DNA from: Echinicola soli
GTDB taxonomy: Bacteria; Bacteroidota; Bacteroidia; Cytophagales; Cyclobacteriaceae
NCBI RefSeq assembly: GCF_006575665.1
Contig: NZ_CP041253.1
Coordinates: 3,447,001 to 3,511,000 of the forward strand
Direction of reading: 5' to 3'
Length of the DNA: 64,000 nucleotides
The number at the start of each line of letters is the position of its first letter. Position 1 is the first letter of the stretch. The notes below the pieces were generated by a model. That model was not told the origin of the DNA. It searched no databases and was given only the letters and a program-made list of their open reading frames with translations. Shown one piece after another: positions 54,244 through 63,870 of this stretch. The position numbers and the translations under genes were made by a program.

Positions 54244-54448
54244 TTTCTCGATCCGTTTGGGTTTAATTAGACGATGGGAAATCATAATCACTAAGTAGAT
54301 TTGTTAGCTCGATGCTGAGCAAAGCTGGCCGGGATTCATAATCCCGGTCTATACAGAATTTATAGTCCCATTGATCCATAGGTGTTCCACCCCATTTAGA
54401 CCCTGTCTCCCCGATTGTTAAATAACTCAATAACCAAATAACCTAACC

Positions 54449-55777
54449 ATGTCTTCAAGAAGAAAATTTTTACAAAATTCCCTGTTGGCTTCAGCAGGTC
54501 TTGCTTTGCCTGCCATGATGTCTGCCAAAGATTTTGGGCAGTTTACCCGGACTATTTCAGCCAGTGACCAGATTAATGTTGGCCTGGTCGGTGCCAACGG
54601 TATGGGATGGTCCAATATGAACTCTTTCCTAAAAATGCCTCAGGTCAATTGTGTCGCCATAGCTGACATCGACCAAAGCGTGTTGGATAGGAGGGCTGCT
54701 GATGTGGAAAAGCAAAGGGGCAAAAAACCTGTATTGTACAAGGACTACAGGAAACTGCTTGAGAATAAGGATGTGGATGTGGTGATCATTGGTACGCCCG
54801 ATCATTGGCACTGTTTGACACTAGTGGACAGCTTGTCCGCTGGTAAACATGCCTATGTAGAGAAGCCGCTGGCCAATTCTATCGAAGAATGCAACTTAAT
54901 GGTGAATGCTGCTCAGCGGTACGGGAAACTCGTGCAGGTGGGGCAGTGGCAACGGAGCGGTAACCAATATGATGATGCTATTTCATTTGTGAAATCCGGC
55001 CAGTTAGGAAATATCCGCTTGGTGAAATGCTGGGCTTATCAAGGGTGGATGAATCCCGTGCCCGTAAAACCGGACAGCACACCACCTCCAGGCGTGGATT
55101 ACAAAATGTGGCTCGGCCCAGCACCTGAACGGCCATTTAATGAAAACCGTTTTCACTTCAATTTCCGCTGGTTTTGGGATTATGCCGGTGGGTTGATGAC
55201 TGACTGGGGCGTGCATGAAATCGACATTGCGCTGTATGCCATGGGGGTGAGCGCTCCTAAATCGGTAATGGCTTCTGGGGGGAAATTGGCTTATCCTGAT
55301 GATGCATCCGAAACGCCCGATACCTTGCAGACCGTTTATGAATATGATGGCTTCAATATGCTTTGGGAACATGCGACAGGCATCGACGGGGGAAACTATG
55401 GTTATACGGAAGGGATAGCGTTTATTGGCAATAATGCCACTTTAGTGGTCAATCGAGGGGGGTGGGAAATCATCGCAGAGAAGAAAGACGGTAAATCACT
55501 GATAGAAGGAATGGCCAGGGTGAAACCAGAAGGCAATGCCCTGGATAAACATACCGTAAATTTCGTGGATGCCATCAAGGCAAACGATGCATCACAGCTG
55601 CGCTGTGGTATCGAGACCGGCAGTGTGGCAGCGATCAATGCCCACATGGGAAATATCGCCTATAAAACGGGCAAGAAAATCTATTGGGATGCCGATAAGG
55701 GCTTGTTTACGGACAAAGATGCCAATAAACTGGTCACGGCCAATTACCATAATGGATGGGAGCTTCCCAACGTTTAG
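54449..55777 (+). CDS. Gfo/Idh/MocA family oxidoreductase with Tat signal
   Basis: 442 aa. The N-terminus SSRRKFLQNSLLASAGLALP is a clear twin-arginine signal, so the enzyme is exported folded with its cofactor. A Rossmann domain follows (NVGLVGANGMGWSNM), with the family landmarks GTPDHWHCL and AYVEKPLANS (the EKP motif), and a C-terminal alpha/beta domain (FRWFWDYAGGLMTDWGVHEIDIALYAMG). It is expected to be a NAD(P)-dependent sugar oxidoreductase. The upstream gap carries AATAACCAAATAACC-type repeats. Confidence 0.94.
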   Translation: MSSRRKFLQNSLLASAGLALPAMMSAKDFGQFTRTISASDQINVGLVGANGMGWSNMNSFLKMPQVNCVAIADIDQSVLDRRAADVEKQRGKKPVLYKDYRKLLENKDVDVVIIGTPDHWHCLTLVDSLSAGKHAYVEKPLANSIEECNLMVNAAQRYGKLVQVGQWQRSGNQYDDAISFVKSGQLGNIRLVKCWAYQGWMNPVPVKPDSTPPPGVDYKMWLGPAPERPFNENRFHFNFRWFWDYAGGLMTDWGVHEIDIALYAMGVSAPKSVMASGGKLAYPDDASETPDTLQTVYEYDGFNMLWEHATGIDGGNYGYTEGIAFIGNNATLVVNRGGWEIIAEKKDGKSLIEGMARVKPEGNALDKHTVNFVDAIKANDASQLRCGIETGSVAAINAHMGNIAYKTGKKIYWDADKGLFTDKDANKLVTANYHNGWELPNV

Positions 55778-55927
55778 ATTTGAGCATTGAAGCAATGATT
55801 CATGCTATGGAGTAGTTTTAAGGCATGAATCATTGCTTGACTCATATGGCCTCATTTTCCCCAAATTCTCTATCATCCGGGAGGTTAATTTGCTTAAACA
55901 ATCTTTTATAATTTGCTACACACGACT

Positions 55928-56857
55928 TTATTGCCCAGTACTGCTTTTGAATAGTTGATAATAGCCATCAATTTTCTCCGTACTTAGTTTCTTATGTACC
56001 AAAATCATGTTTCTAAAGTGAAGGGGGACACCTTTTGGTAAAGCGATAGGTTCATTCCCAGGAAAAGCCATATTCTGCATGCTATTGGCGTTTCGTAGGA
56101 TCCAGCCTTGGTAAGAGGGGAGTTGGTCGGGTTCTCCCATGATGGTGACATTGGATTGGCTTTTACCGTCAAAAGTCCCCTTGAGATTCATCCAAGGGCC
56201 AGCCTGGACGGGGAGATTTTGTGGCGTTACTTCCTGCCCTGCTGAGTGGAAAGTAACATCTCCAGGAAGCTTGATTCTGGGCGAAAATCCTCCATAGCCT
56301 TTGGCATCTTCCGATCCACCGATTTCCAACCCTTCTACCAATGCAGTCATGGAGATGTCAAAAGTGAGTGAGAAAACATCCGCTTCCAGTCGCTCGAAGG
56401 TAATCTTGACCTTCTCTTTCAAGACAGGTGTGTTTTGCAAGCTGTCCGACAGCCAAAGAACAGTTGACCAGAGCGATGCTTGATGGCCTTGGATGGATTC
56501 TTCTGTGTTGGTAATATCCCACGAAATGCCCTCACAAAACCAAGGATCAGCGATTCGTTTTCCTTTTATGTAGAGCTGGTGCCATGTCCAGAAAATACCG
56601 CGGTGGTGTAAATGATCATCAGGAAAGTCCTCCGTAAGCAATTCTCCTTCCAGTCCATAAAGTGGGTGCACATAGTTTGCCCTGGGGTAGTTGCCATCTT
56701 GGGATTTGGTGGTGGTTTGGTAGTGAAAACGAGTAAGGTTATCCTCCGTTAACGTGATGCCTTCAGTATTCTCTTTAAATTGAAGCTTTTGGGCAGAAAG
56801 GGAAAAAGAAGCAAATACAGATATGATGAGAAAGATATACTGGATGGCCTGTTTCAT
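55928..56857 (-). CDS. DUF6807 (PmoA-like) family protein
   Basis: 309 aa with a signal peptide (about 1-22). It carries the family hallmark YVHPLYGLEGELLTEDFPDDHLHHRGIFW (about 62-91), and a later GPWMNLKGTFDGKSQSNVTIM. The His-rich segment suggests a metal or sugar-binding site. Members often occur with DUF1080 and Gfo/Idh/MocA genes in glycan-degrading regions, as here, but their reaction is not established. It converges on the Gfo/Idh/MocA gene. Confidence 0.88.
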   Translation of the reverse strand: MKQAIQYIFLIISVFASFSLSAQKLQFKENTEGITLTEDNLTRFHYQTTTKSQDGNYPRANYVHPLYGLEGELLTEDFPDDHLHHRGIFWTWHQLYIKGKRIADPWFCEGISWDITNTEESIQGHQASLWSTVLWLSDSLQNTPVLKEKVKITFERLEADVFSLTFDISMTALVEGLEIGGSEDAKGYGGFSPRIKLPGDVTFHSAGQEVTPQNLPVQAGPWMNLKGTFDGKSQSNVTIMGEPDQLPSYQGWILRNANSMQNMAFPGNEPIALPKGVPLHFRNMILVHKKLSTEKIDGYYQLFKSSTGQ

Positions 56858-56901
56858 TTTATAATTTAAGTGATTATGTCATAACAAAGCACGCAATGTA
56901 T

Positions 56902-56945
56902 AAAAAAGACCAGTTTAGCAACAAGTAAATGAAGCAAAACTGGTC
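56902..56945 (-). terminator. Terminator of the jelly-roll-like protein gene
   Basis: GACCAGTTT (56908-56916) pairs with AAACTGGTC (56937-56945); on the minus strand a run of six T follows. Confidence 0.8.
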
Positions 56946-56965
56946 ATAAAAGGTGAGCTGATTTG

Positions 56966-57778
56966 TTACCTTGCTATGCGTACATTACCAAAATAAACAG
57001 CAGCATCCACATCATACTTGTATGGAGCACTAATATAAAAGTACTTATTGGTACCTTTGGCAAACATTTTGGTTTCCAGTATTTTTTTATTGTCGATGTA
57101 TAAAACCATAAATTGACCCTCTACTGAAATGGCTACAGGTATAGTGCTATTGCTATAGCTTGCCAAGGGGAAATTGGTATTGTTTCTTATATCTGAGTCG
57201 CTGCTGGAATTGATAATGTCTTGATTATGAAAATGCAACTTTGTGCAAGTAATGGCATTATCATTATAGGCATCTTGTATATAATCCTTGGCGGAATTGT
57301 CACGGCTAAAGCCAAACTGCATTGCACCAATATCATCAGCACTTTCGCTGCGTGTAATAAGCTCAAATTCCATGGTGAAATTTTCCGGTAACTGTAACAG
57401 GGAGTCTATTCGATAAATTGCATGAGCGCTTAATTTAAGCCACTTGCCTCGTTCACCAGGGACTTCCACGATGTTTCCGCCCAAGTTGCTTTTCCAGTGG
57501 GACGGCATTCGGCCATTTCTTTCCAGGGCAAAATTTTCATAAAAGATCAACGAATCCAAGGCCACAAAATCATAGATTTCCTCAATTGGTGAGGTGCCCT
57601 TGCCGATACCTTCTTGGCTTTTTTTGGATGAACTGGAGTCCTCGTCCAATACATTATCCACTGTTTTTTCTACTTTGTTTTCTACTTTTTTCTGAAGCTT
57701 TTTAAGGAATTGGGCATTTGAAACAAATGGTGCAAAACAAAGAAAAAGCAAAACACCCTTAATACTAAAAGATCTCAT
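56966..57778 (-). CDS. Secreted protein of unknown function with jelly-roll-like domain
   Basis: 270 aa, signal peptide (about 1-22), then an amphipathic Lys-rich helix (FLKKLQKKVENKVEKTVDNVLDED) as seen at the start of some Bacteroidota OmpA-type proteins. The remainder (about 72-268) alternates strands like a concanavalin/LamG sandwich: YENFALERNGRMPSHWK, NFTMEFELITRSE, VEGQFMVLYIDNKKI, ending YFGNVRIAR. No catalytic motif recognised. Monocistronic with its own terminator. Confidence 0.75.
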   Translation of the reverse strand: MRSFSIKGVLLFLCFAPFVSNAQFLKKLQKKVENKVEKTVDNVLDEDSSSSKKSQEGIGKGTSPIEEIYDFVALDSLIFYENFALERNGRMPSHWKSNLGGNIVEVPGERGKWLKLSAHAIYRIDSLLQLPENFTMEFELITRSESADDIGAMQFGFSRDNSAKDYIQDAYNDNAITCTKLHFHNQDIINSSSDSDIRNNTNFPLASYSNSTIPVAISVEGQFMVLYIDNKKILETKMFAKGTNKYFYISAPYKYDVDAAVYFGNVRIAR

Positions 57779-57887
57779 TTAGATAAGTCTGGTTTAATTG
57801 GTTCGTTAAACAATAATTTTTGGTAAAGTTAAAAAAGGACTAGTAGAAAAAATAGTTTATATGGTAATAATCGATTGTTTTAATAAA

Positions 57888-57920
57888 TAAATAACACCAA
57901 TGCATTGTGGCATTGGTGCT
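57888..57920 (-). terminator. Terminator of the split transketolase operon
   Basis: CACCAATGC (57895-57903) and GCATTGGTG (57910-57918) form a 9-bp perfect stem with a 6-nt loop; the minus strand continues T-rich (TTATTTATTTATT). Confidence 0.65.
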
Positions 57921-57942
57921 AAATGTTATAAAGTTATCTTGT

Positions 57943-58911
57943 TTATTTTCTGCTGATGGCCTTTTTAGCAGCCTTTACGATATTATTGGCATCCAGTCCA
58001 TATTTGTCCAGGAGTTCCATTGGCTTGCCTGATTCACCGAAAGAATCGTCGACACCGATAAACTCTTGTGGGGCAGGATTGTTCCTTACCAATGTTTGGG
58101 CCACGCTGTCTCCAAGACCACCGTTGTACTGGTGCTCTTCAGCGGTCACGCAGCAGCCTGTTTTGGCTACCGATTCCAAGATAGCCTTGGTGTCCAATGG
58201 CTTGATGGTGTGGATGTTGATAACCTCCGCATTGATACCTTCTTCTCTCAGTTTGGCTTCTGCTACTACCGCTTCCCATACCAAGTGGCCAGTGGCAAAA
58301 ATAGTAACATCTTTACCTTCGATCATTTTCCATGCTTTACCAATTTCAAATTTCTGGTCAGCAGGAGTGAAAATAGGCCATTTTGGGCGACCAAACCTTA
58401 GGTAAACAGGGCCATGGTAATCAGCGATGGCCATGGTGGCTGCTTTTGTTTGGTTATAGTCGCAAGGGTTGATGACAGTCATGTTTGGCAACATCTTCAT
58501 CATGCCCAGGTCTTCCAGTATCTGGTGTGTAGCTCCATCTTCACCAAGGGTCAGTCCTGCGTGAGAAGCACAGATTTTCACATTTTTTTCTGAATAAGCA
58601 ATGGATTGGCGGATTTGGTCATAAACCCGGCCAGTGGAGAAATTGGCAAAAGTGCCAGTGAAAGGAATTTTTCCATTAATGCTCATACCGGCTGCAAGGC
58701 CCATCATATTGGCCTCCGCAATCCCTACCTGAAAGAATCTCTCTGGGAATTCCTTCTGGAAGGCGCCCATTTTCAGTGATCCAATAAGGTCAGCACATAG
58801 CCCTACGACGTTAGGGTTTTTACGACCAGCTTCTAATAGCCCGTCACCAAAACCGGAGCGGGTGTCGCTTTTTTCTGTATAGGTGAATTTTGTATCTAAA
58901 GTCTTTTCCAT
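57943..58911 (-). CDS. Transketolase, C-terminal subunit
   Basis: 322 aa covering the pyrimidine-binding (PYR) and C-terminal domains: RSGFGDGLLEAGRKNPNVVGL, AEANMMGLAAGMSINGKIPFTGTFANF (conserved Glu of the PYR domain), ASHAGLTLGEDGATHQ, and EEHQYNGGLGDSVAQ. It must pair with the upstream N-terminal subunit to make the thiamine-diphosphate enzyme of the pentose phosphate pathway (or a related ketolase). The genes are 75 bp apart. Confidence 0.95.
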   Translation of the reverse strand: MEKTLDTKFTYTEKSDTRSGFGDGLLEAGRKNPNVVGLCADLIGSLKMGAFQKEFPERFFQVGIAEANMMGLAAGMSINGKIPFTGTFANFSTGRVYDQIRQSIAYSEKNVKICASHAGLTLGEDGATHQILEDLGMMKMLPNMTVINPCDYNQTKAATMAIADYHGPVYLRFGRPKWPIFTPADQKFEIGKAWKMIEGKDVTIFATGHLVWEAVVAEAKLREEGINAEVINIHTIKPLDTKAILESVAKTGCCVTAEEHQYNGGLGDSVAQTLVRNNPAPQEFIGVDDSFGESGKPMELLDKYGLDANNIVKAAKKAISRK

Positions 58912-58986
58912 GATCGGTCAAATGTTGAATTGTATAATTGTTGAAGGATACTAAATACCAGATATTATATAACTCAATACTGATAC

Positions 58987-59838
58987 TTAATAATCGCCAA
59001 GGGTTTCTTCCAATTGGCCGAGAGCATTCTCCAGCTGCTCATCATTAGGCGCTACACCGTGCCATTTGTGTGTGCCCACCATGAAGTCTACGCCATAGCC
59101 CATTTCGGTATGGAGAAGGTTCAGTACAGGCTTGCCTTTACCGAGTAGGGTACGGGCATATTCCAAACTGGAAACCACCGATTCCATATCATTACCTTTC
59201 AGGGTGTCGATTACTTCCCATCCAAAGGCTTCCCATTTGGCTTTCAGGTCTTTCAAGTTCATTACTGCGTCAGTAGGACCATCTATTTGCTGACCATTAA
59301 AGTCAATGGTAGCGATCAGGTTGTCCACTTTGTGGTGTGGAGCGTACATAGCTGCTTCCCAAATCTGGCCTTCCTGCTGTTCACCATCTCCCATCAAGGC
59401 ATAGACGATGCCATCATCACCATCGATCTTTTTGGCTTGTGCCGCTCCGATAGCTACCGATAGCCCTTGGCCCAAAGAACCGGACGCAATGCGGATGCCT
59501 GGTAATCCTTCTTCGGTAGCCGGGTGGCCCTGAAGACGGCTGTTGATTTTACGGAACGTCTTAAGCTCATCAAGGTTAAAATATCCGCTTCTGGCCAGTA
59601 CACTGTACCATACCGGAGAAATATGTCCGTTTGAAAGAAAGAAGAGGTCTTCTCCTTTTCCTTCTATAGAGAAATCTTTATTGTGGTTTAATTGGTTAAA
59701 GTATAGTGCCACAAAGAATTCAGTACATCCCAGAGAGGCTCCCGGGTGTCCTGATTGTACATCATGCACCATACGCACAATGTCCCGTCTCACTTGTGAG
59801 GCGGTATTTTTCAGTTGTTCGGTTGATAGTTTTTCCAT
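58987..59838 (-). CDS. Transketolase, N-terminal subunit
   Basis: About 283 aa with the thiamine-diphosphate PP domain: VQSGHPGASLGCTEFFVALYF, LSNGHISPVWYSVLA, ASGSLGQGLSVAIGAA, ALMGDGEQQEGQIWEAAM (GDG...NxxN-like metal site), and TEMGYGVDFMVGTHKWHG. The frame is open for 63 more codons upstream, but that part overlaps the bcp gene out of frame and is not conserved; the ATG at 59838 starts MEKLSTEQLKN. Partner of the C-terminal subunit downstream. Confidence 0.95.
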   Translation of the reverse strand: MEKLSTEQLKNTASQVRRDIVRMVHDVQSGHPGASLGCTEFFVALYFNQLNHNKDFSIEGKGEDLFFLSNGHISPVWYSVLARSGYFNLDELKTFRKINSRLQGHPATEEGLPGIRIASGSLGQGLSVAIGAAQAKKIDGDDGIVYALMGDGEQQEGQIWEAAMYAPHHKVDNLIATIDFNGQQIDGPTDAVMNLKDLKAKWEAFGWEVIDTLKGNDMESVVSSLEYARTLLGKGKPVLNLLHTEMGYGVDFMVGTHKWHGVAPNDEQLENALGQLEETLGDY

Positions 59839-59848
59839 TTTAAAGGAA

Positions 59849-60298
59849 TTATTTAAGTATTTGATTTGAATGTTCCTTGGTCTTGACCTTCTCGATGATA
59901 TCGGCAATATTCCCTTCCTCATCGATGACAAAAGTGGTCCGAACAGTGCCCATATAGGTTCTGCCGTAATTTTTCTTTTCTCTCCAGGTGTTATAAAGCT
60001 CATGTACCGCCTTGTCCTCATCAGCAATCAATGGAAAAGGCAGCTCATGCTTCTCAATAAATTTTTTATGCGATTTTTCGGAATCTGTACTGATGCCGAG
60101 CACTACATATCCTGCATCCAATAGGGCTTTATAATTGTCCCTGAGATCGCAAGCTTGGGCAGTACATCCAGGGGTGTTATCTTTAGGATAAAAATAGAGC
60201 ACCACTTTTTTGCCTTTGAAATCTGACAGTTTTATCGTGTTGCCATCTTGGTCTGTTGCCTCAAAATCAGGGGCTTTGTTTCCTGTTTCCAGTGACAT
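59849..60298 (-). CDS. bcp: Thioredoxin-dependent peroxiredoxin, BCP type
   Basis: 149 aa with PDFEATDQDGNTIKLSDFKGKKVVLYFYPKDNTPGCTAQACDL: peroxidatic Cys45 and resolving Cys50. This is the standard bcp sequence, in contrast to the divergent relative at 41106-41564. It stops 10 bp before the preferred transketolase start and is probably co-transcribed with both transketolase subunits. Cytoplasmic peroxide reduction. Confidence 0.95.
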   Translation of the reverse strand: MSLETGNKAPDFEATDQDGNTIKLSDFKGKKVVLYFYPKDNTPGCTAQACDLRDNYKALLDAGYVVLGISTDSEKSHKKFIEKHELPFPLIADEDKAVHELYNTWREKKNYGRTYMGTVRTTFVIDEEGNIADIIEKVKTKEHSNQILK

Positions 60299-60364
60299 AA
60301 ATTAGCGTTTTATAGGTTTAAGTGTTTTTTTGACATTTAAAGTTCTGAAATATTTTCCAAAAAC

Positions 60365-62233
60365 CTAAAGTTTCCGGCTAAAAACTGCAGTGTTACCTGC
60401 ATTGTCTATGACTTTTAGCTCAAACTGGCCTTTGAAAGGTGCGTTGTCCTGCTTCTGAGTCCAAATTACACCATTTTTGTGTTCAAACCTCAAGATCACC
60501 CATTTTCCGTCAATTCTAGCTTCGAAGCGCTTGATGCCGGAGAGATTGTCCCTGATCGTAAAGCGCAATTGGGAAGAGTTGACCCGAATGGGGCGAATAC
60601 TTGGGGGAGTGTCATCCTTGACCAATACAAAAGTACCAAAATATTTCGTTTTGAAGGTGATCTGGCCGTCATTCCATTGACCTCCAAGAAAGCGTTTGTA
60701 GCCATTGTTATACAACTGGTATACATCCACATGGTCTTTAGCACCATCGTATTCACTGACGTCCATGCTTACTTCTATTTCATTCCTTAAGTAGTCGCCT
60801 CGGTCGTCATTGATTTTAACAGAAGGACGATTATAATAGGTACTTCTTTCTGTATGGAGAAATAGGGTTTCCAAAAGGGCGTCTTTTGGAAAATGGATGG
60901 CTGTATGGCCATCATTGAAGTAATATTCTTTGTCAAATGGGATTTTGGCCTGTAGCTCAGGCTTGATCATTTCCGAGCAGACATCTACCGAATCAGGAAG
61001 CCCAAAATCCAAGTCCCAAATGTAGGTTCTAAATCGCGGATCTTCATAAGCCATCATGACATCCATCATCATGCCATTGACGTAAAACTTGGCCAATTTG
61101 TGCCCATCTGTCTTATCCGCTCTAATGATCATCCAGTTTCGAATGAACTCAACCTTTTTTCGGCTGGCGCTGTAACTGCTGACATCATGTGTTTCCTTTT
61201 CCCCTTTGAAACTCAGCTGCAGCAAGCTTTCGTTGCCAAAAACATCCTCTAAACGAACAGTGACATCTTTTACACTGTCGGCAGCCACTTCGATGGCACC
61301 GCTGAATAGACTATCTGGGCTATAGTAATCGAATTGGTTATAGGGAGTGGTATACAGCTTAGTGTACCTGTTTTCATGGGTGTGGCTCAGCAGGAATCTG
61401 CCCAGGTTAAAATCGATTTTATCCACATTGATATCAAATGTCTTCTGGCCTTCCTCATAGATTTCAAAATGGGGAAAGCCATTGGGATTGTAAGCGCCAT
61501 CCAGCTTATCGTATCCACTGACTTCGATGCCTACTTTTCCGGTTATGGAGATATTGCCGTCCACTACGAATTTATGGTCACGGTAATTTAACTTGAGTAC
61601 TGTCCGTTCAAATTTCCCGTTGATCCTGCTTTCCAGCGTAAGTGGGGTGATGGCCACCGCTCTAACGGTGGGAGAGGTGCTGTCCTTCACTTCGCTAAAG
61701 TCAAATTTCAGCGGATCAAGTGCCCGATCCAGCGAATCCCTGATCTCAAAATGCAGGTGCGGGCCTCCAGAACTGCCCGTATTTCCAGAATAGGCGATGA
61801 TTTCACCTTTTTTGACAGGTACGGCCATGGAGTCGGGATAGATCTGCAAGTCATTTTCCTCTGCTTCTGCCATTTCCTGCCACATGTATTTGGCGATACG
61901 GGAATTAAAGTCCTTTAGGTGGCCATAGAGGGTATACTGACCGTTTGGGTGCTTGAGGTAAAGGACATTTCCATAGCCATATGAGGAGACTTTCATGCGA
62001 TAGACATAGCCGTCAGCTGCAGCATATACGGGCAGGCCTTGTCTTCCATCCGTTTTGATATCTATCCCACTGTGAAAGTGGTTAGGACGGATTTCGCTCA
62101 TATTACCCGAGAGGTAATTGCGCTCTCCAGGCTTGATGGGGAATTGGTAATACCCTTTTTCTACTTGGGCAAATACAGTATTGCCTGCCGAGGTACAGAA
62201 AAATAGCAGTAGGAGTAAACTACTTAATCTCAA
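60365..62233 (-). CDS. M23 family (LytM-type) peptidase with C-terminal beta domains
   Basis: 622 aa, signal peptide (about 1-22). The M23 domain is near the N-terminus: zinc ligands H54 and D58 in HFHSGIDIK, GHL (H105) and GGPHLHFEI (H159, H161), so the active site is complete. About 440 residues follow with repeated beta-sandwich character (RVNSSQLRFTIRDNLSGIKRFEARIDGKWV). It probably cleaves cell-wall cross-bridges or other peptides in the periplasm. Its start overlaps the end of the FAH-family gene by 14 bp. Confidence 0.94.
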   Translation of the reverse strand: MRLSSLLLLLFFCTSAGNTVFAQVEKGYYQFPIKPGERNYLSGNMSEIRPNHFHSGIDIKTDGRQGLPVYAAADGYVYRMKVSSYGYGNVLYLKHPNGQYTLYGHLKDFNSRIAKYMWQEMAEAEENDLQIYPDSMAVPVKKGEIIAYSGNTGSSGGPHLHFEIRDSLDRALDPLKFDFSEVKDSTSPTVRAVAITPLTLESRINGKFERTVLKLNYRDHKFVVDGNISITGKVGIEVSGYDKLDGAYNPNGFPHFEIYEEGQKTFDINVDKIDFNLGRFLLSHTHENRYTKLYTTPYNQFDYYSPDSLFSGAIEVAADSVKDVTVRLEDVFGNESLLQLSFKGEKETHDVSSYSASRKKVEFIRNWMIIRADKTDGHKLAKFYVNGMMMDVMMAYEDPRFRTYIWDLDFGLPDSVDVCSEMIKPELQAKIPFDKEYYFNDGHTAIHFPKDALLETLFLHTERSTYYNRPSVKINDDRGDYLRNEIEVSMDVSEYDGAKDHVDVYQLYNNGYKRFLGGQWNDGQITFKTKYFGTFVLVKDDTPPSIRPIRVNSSQLRFTIRDNLSGIKRFEARIDGKWVILRFEHKNGVIWTQKQDNAPFKGQFELKVIDNAGNTAVFSRKL

Positions 62234-62831
62234 AATCCATTAGTTTTTGGTCTTCGATATAGGCTTCAAGTCGGTCACCCGCGGTTACTTTTCCCACTCC
62301 AGCTGGAGTGCCGGTAAAGATGAGGTCACCCTTCTTTAACGTAAAAAACCTGGAAACATATTCGAGAATGACACCAAAATCAAATAGCATCATGGAAGTG
62401 TTGCCTTTTTGCTTTTGTTCACCATTGATATCCAAGTGGAAGTTGATATCCTTGATATCTTTGAAATCACTCACCGGAAGAAAACCGCCAATCGGTGCAG
62501 ATCCATTGAATGCTTTGGCAATTTCCCAAGGCAGCCCCTTTTCCTTGCACTTTTGTTGAATATCCCTGGCGGTGAAGTCAATGCCGATTCCTATCTCGCC
62601 AAAATAGCGATGGGCAAACTCCTTCTTGATAAACTTACCTTCCTTGTTGATTTTCAATACCAATTCCACTTCATGATGGACGTCATTGGAAAATTCAGGC
62701 AGATAAAAAGGGAGGTTGTTTTTTATGAGCGCCGTGTCTGGCTTGAGGAAAACTACTGGATTATCAGGTCTTTCGTTTTCTAATTCCTCAATGTGTTTGG
62801 CGTAATTTCGCCCTATAGCTATAATCTTCAT
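62220..62831 (-). CDS. Fumarylacetoacetate hydrolase family protein
   Basis: 203 aa single-domain FAH fold: MKIIAIGRNYAKHIEELENERP, metal-binding HHEVELVLKI (E-x-E), IGIDFTARDIQQ, and LKKGDLIFTGTPAGVG. Such proteins are acylpyruvate hydrolases or oxaloacetate decarboxylases; the substrate is not certain. It precedes and overlaps the M23 gene, so the two are likely co-transcribed. Confidence 0.93.
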   Translation of the reverse strand: MKIIAIGRNYAKHIEELENERPDNPVVFLKPDTALIKNNLPFYLPEFSNDVHHEVELVLKINKEGKFIKKEFAHRYFGEIGIGIDFTARDIQQKCKEKGLPWEIAKAFNGSAPIGGFLPVSDFKDIKDINFHLDINGEQKQKGNTSMMLFDFGVILEYVSRFFTLKKGDLIFTGTPAGVGKVTAGDRLEAYIEDQKLMDFEIK

Positions 62832-62977
62832 GAAGAGACAGTATTGGATTTTTTAAGTTTTCACAAAGAAACAGTATAAGGGCGGATTATTAAAATGTTT
62901 GGGATGGATAATGGCAGATTAAGCGAGGAATAAAGCCGTATATAGGGAAATTCGTTTATATAAAAGGCCTACCAAGC

Positions 62978-63847
62978 TTATGGCCACGGAATATAAGACT
63001 CATCTCCTTTGACCATTGGCCAGTCCCTGGCTTTCCACTTTTCCTTGGCTGCTTGGATGGTGGATTTGTCACTGGCTACAAAATTCCACTCAATAAAGCG
63101 TTCTTCAGGAAATGCAGGGCCACCAAATAGGATGATGTGGCTATCCTTTTTGATCTTAAGGGCGCACTGGTTATCGATTTTGGAGACCAGGAGATTGTCT
63201 TTTTCCACTACTTTGTCACAAGCATTGACTTCACCAGTGACGATACAAATGCCGATCTCTCCCTCCAAGTGCCCAACGATCTCCAGGTCATAGTCAGCAG
63301 AGGTTTTGATATCGATCATAAAAAGATCAGAATGCACGGGAACCGGAGAGGTTTTGCCATAGCCTTTGCCTGCCACCAAGGTGAAAGCAGCACCTTGGTC
63401 TTTCCACTGTGGTAGGTCTTTAGCATCTATATGATGAAACTGCGGTTCGATGAATTCCTTTTCCTTCGGGAGTGCTACCCATATTTGGTAGCCGTGAATG
63501 GGGTAGGTGCCGCCATCCCTCATTTTTGGAGGTGTCCGTTCGGTGTGTGTGACACCACGACCAGCTGTCATCCAGTTGACCGATCCGGGAGCGATGCGCT
63601 GTTTGGTGCCTAAGCTATCTTCATGAACCATTTCTCCTTCCAGCAGAAAAGTAAGCGTGGAAAGTCCGATATGAGGATGTTGGCCGATGTCCATGTAATG
63701 ACCAGGCTTTACCTCGGAAGGCCCCATATGGTCAATGAATACAAAGGGTCCCACCATTCTTTTGGATCTAAATGGTAATAGACGGCCTACTAAAAAGTCG
63801 CCAATGTCCCGACTTCTTTCGGGTATAATAAGGTCTGTATTGGACAT
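62978..63847 (-). CDS. Pirin family protein
   Basis: 289 aa bicupin. The N-terminal cupin has the pirin motifs PFVFIDHMGPSEVKPG, IGQHPHIGLSTLTFLLEGEMVHEDSLG (metal-binding His/His) and NWMTAGRGVTHTERTP (His, Glu). Pirins bind iron and some are quercetinases. Function here not established. Monocistronic; the gene ends at PWP near 62978. Confidence 0.93.
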   Translation of the reverse strand: MSNTDLIIPERSRDIGDFLVGRLLPFRSKRMVGPFVFIDHMGPSEVKPGHYMDIGQHPHIGLSTLTFLLEGEMVHEDSLGTKQRIAPGSVNWMTAGRGVTHTERTPPKMRDGGTYPIHGYQIWVALPKEKEFIEPQFHHIDAKDLPQWKDQGAAFTLVAGKGYGKTSPVPVHSDLFMIDIKTSADYDLEIVGHLEGEIGICIVTGEVNACDKVVEKDNLLVSKIDNQCALKIKKDSHIILFGGPAFPEERFIEWNFVASDKSTIQAAKEKWKARDWPMVKGDESYIPWP

Positions 63848-63870
63848 GTTACGTTAAGTTGGAATATGGA

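Noticed and set aside
58987..60027. Longer transketolase N-terminal subunit starting at 60027
   Set aside because: The additional 63 residues overlap bcp out of frame and have no transketolase similarity; the ATG at 59838 fits the family.
41106..60298. Oxidative-stress gene island (three peroxiredoxins and an AhpD-like gene)
   Set aside because: The genes are scattered over 55 kb in unrelated operons.
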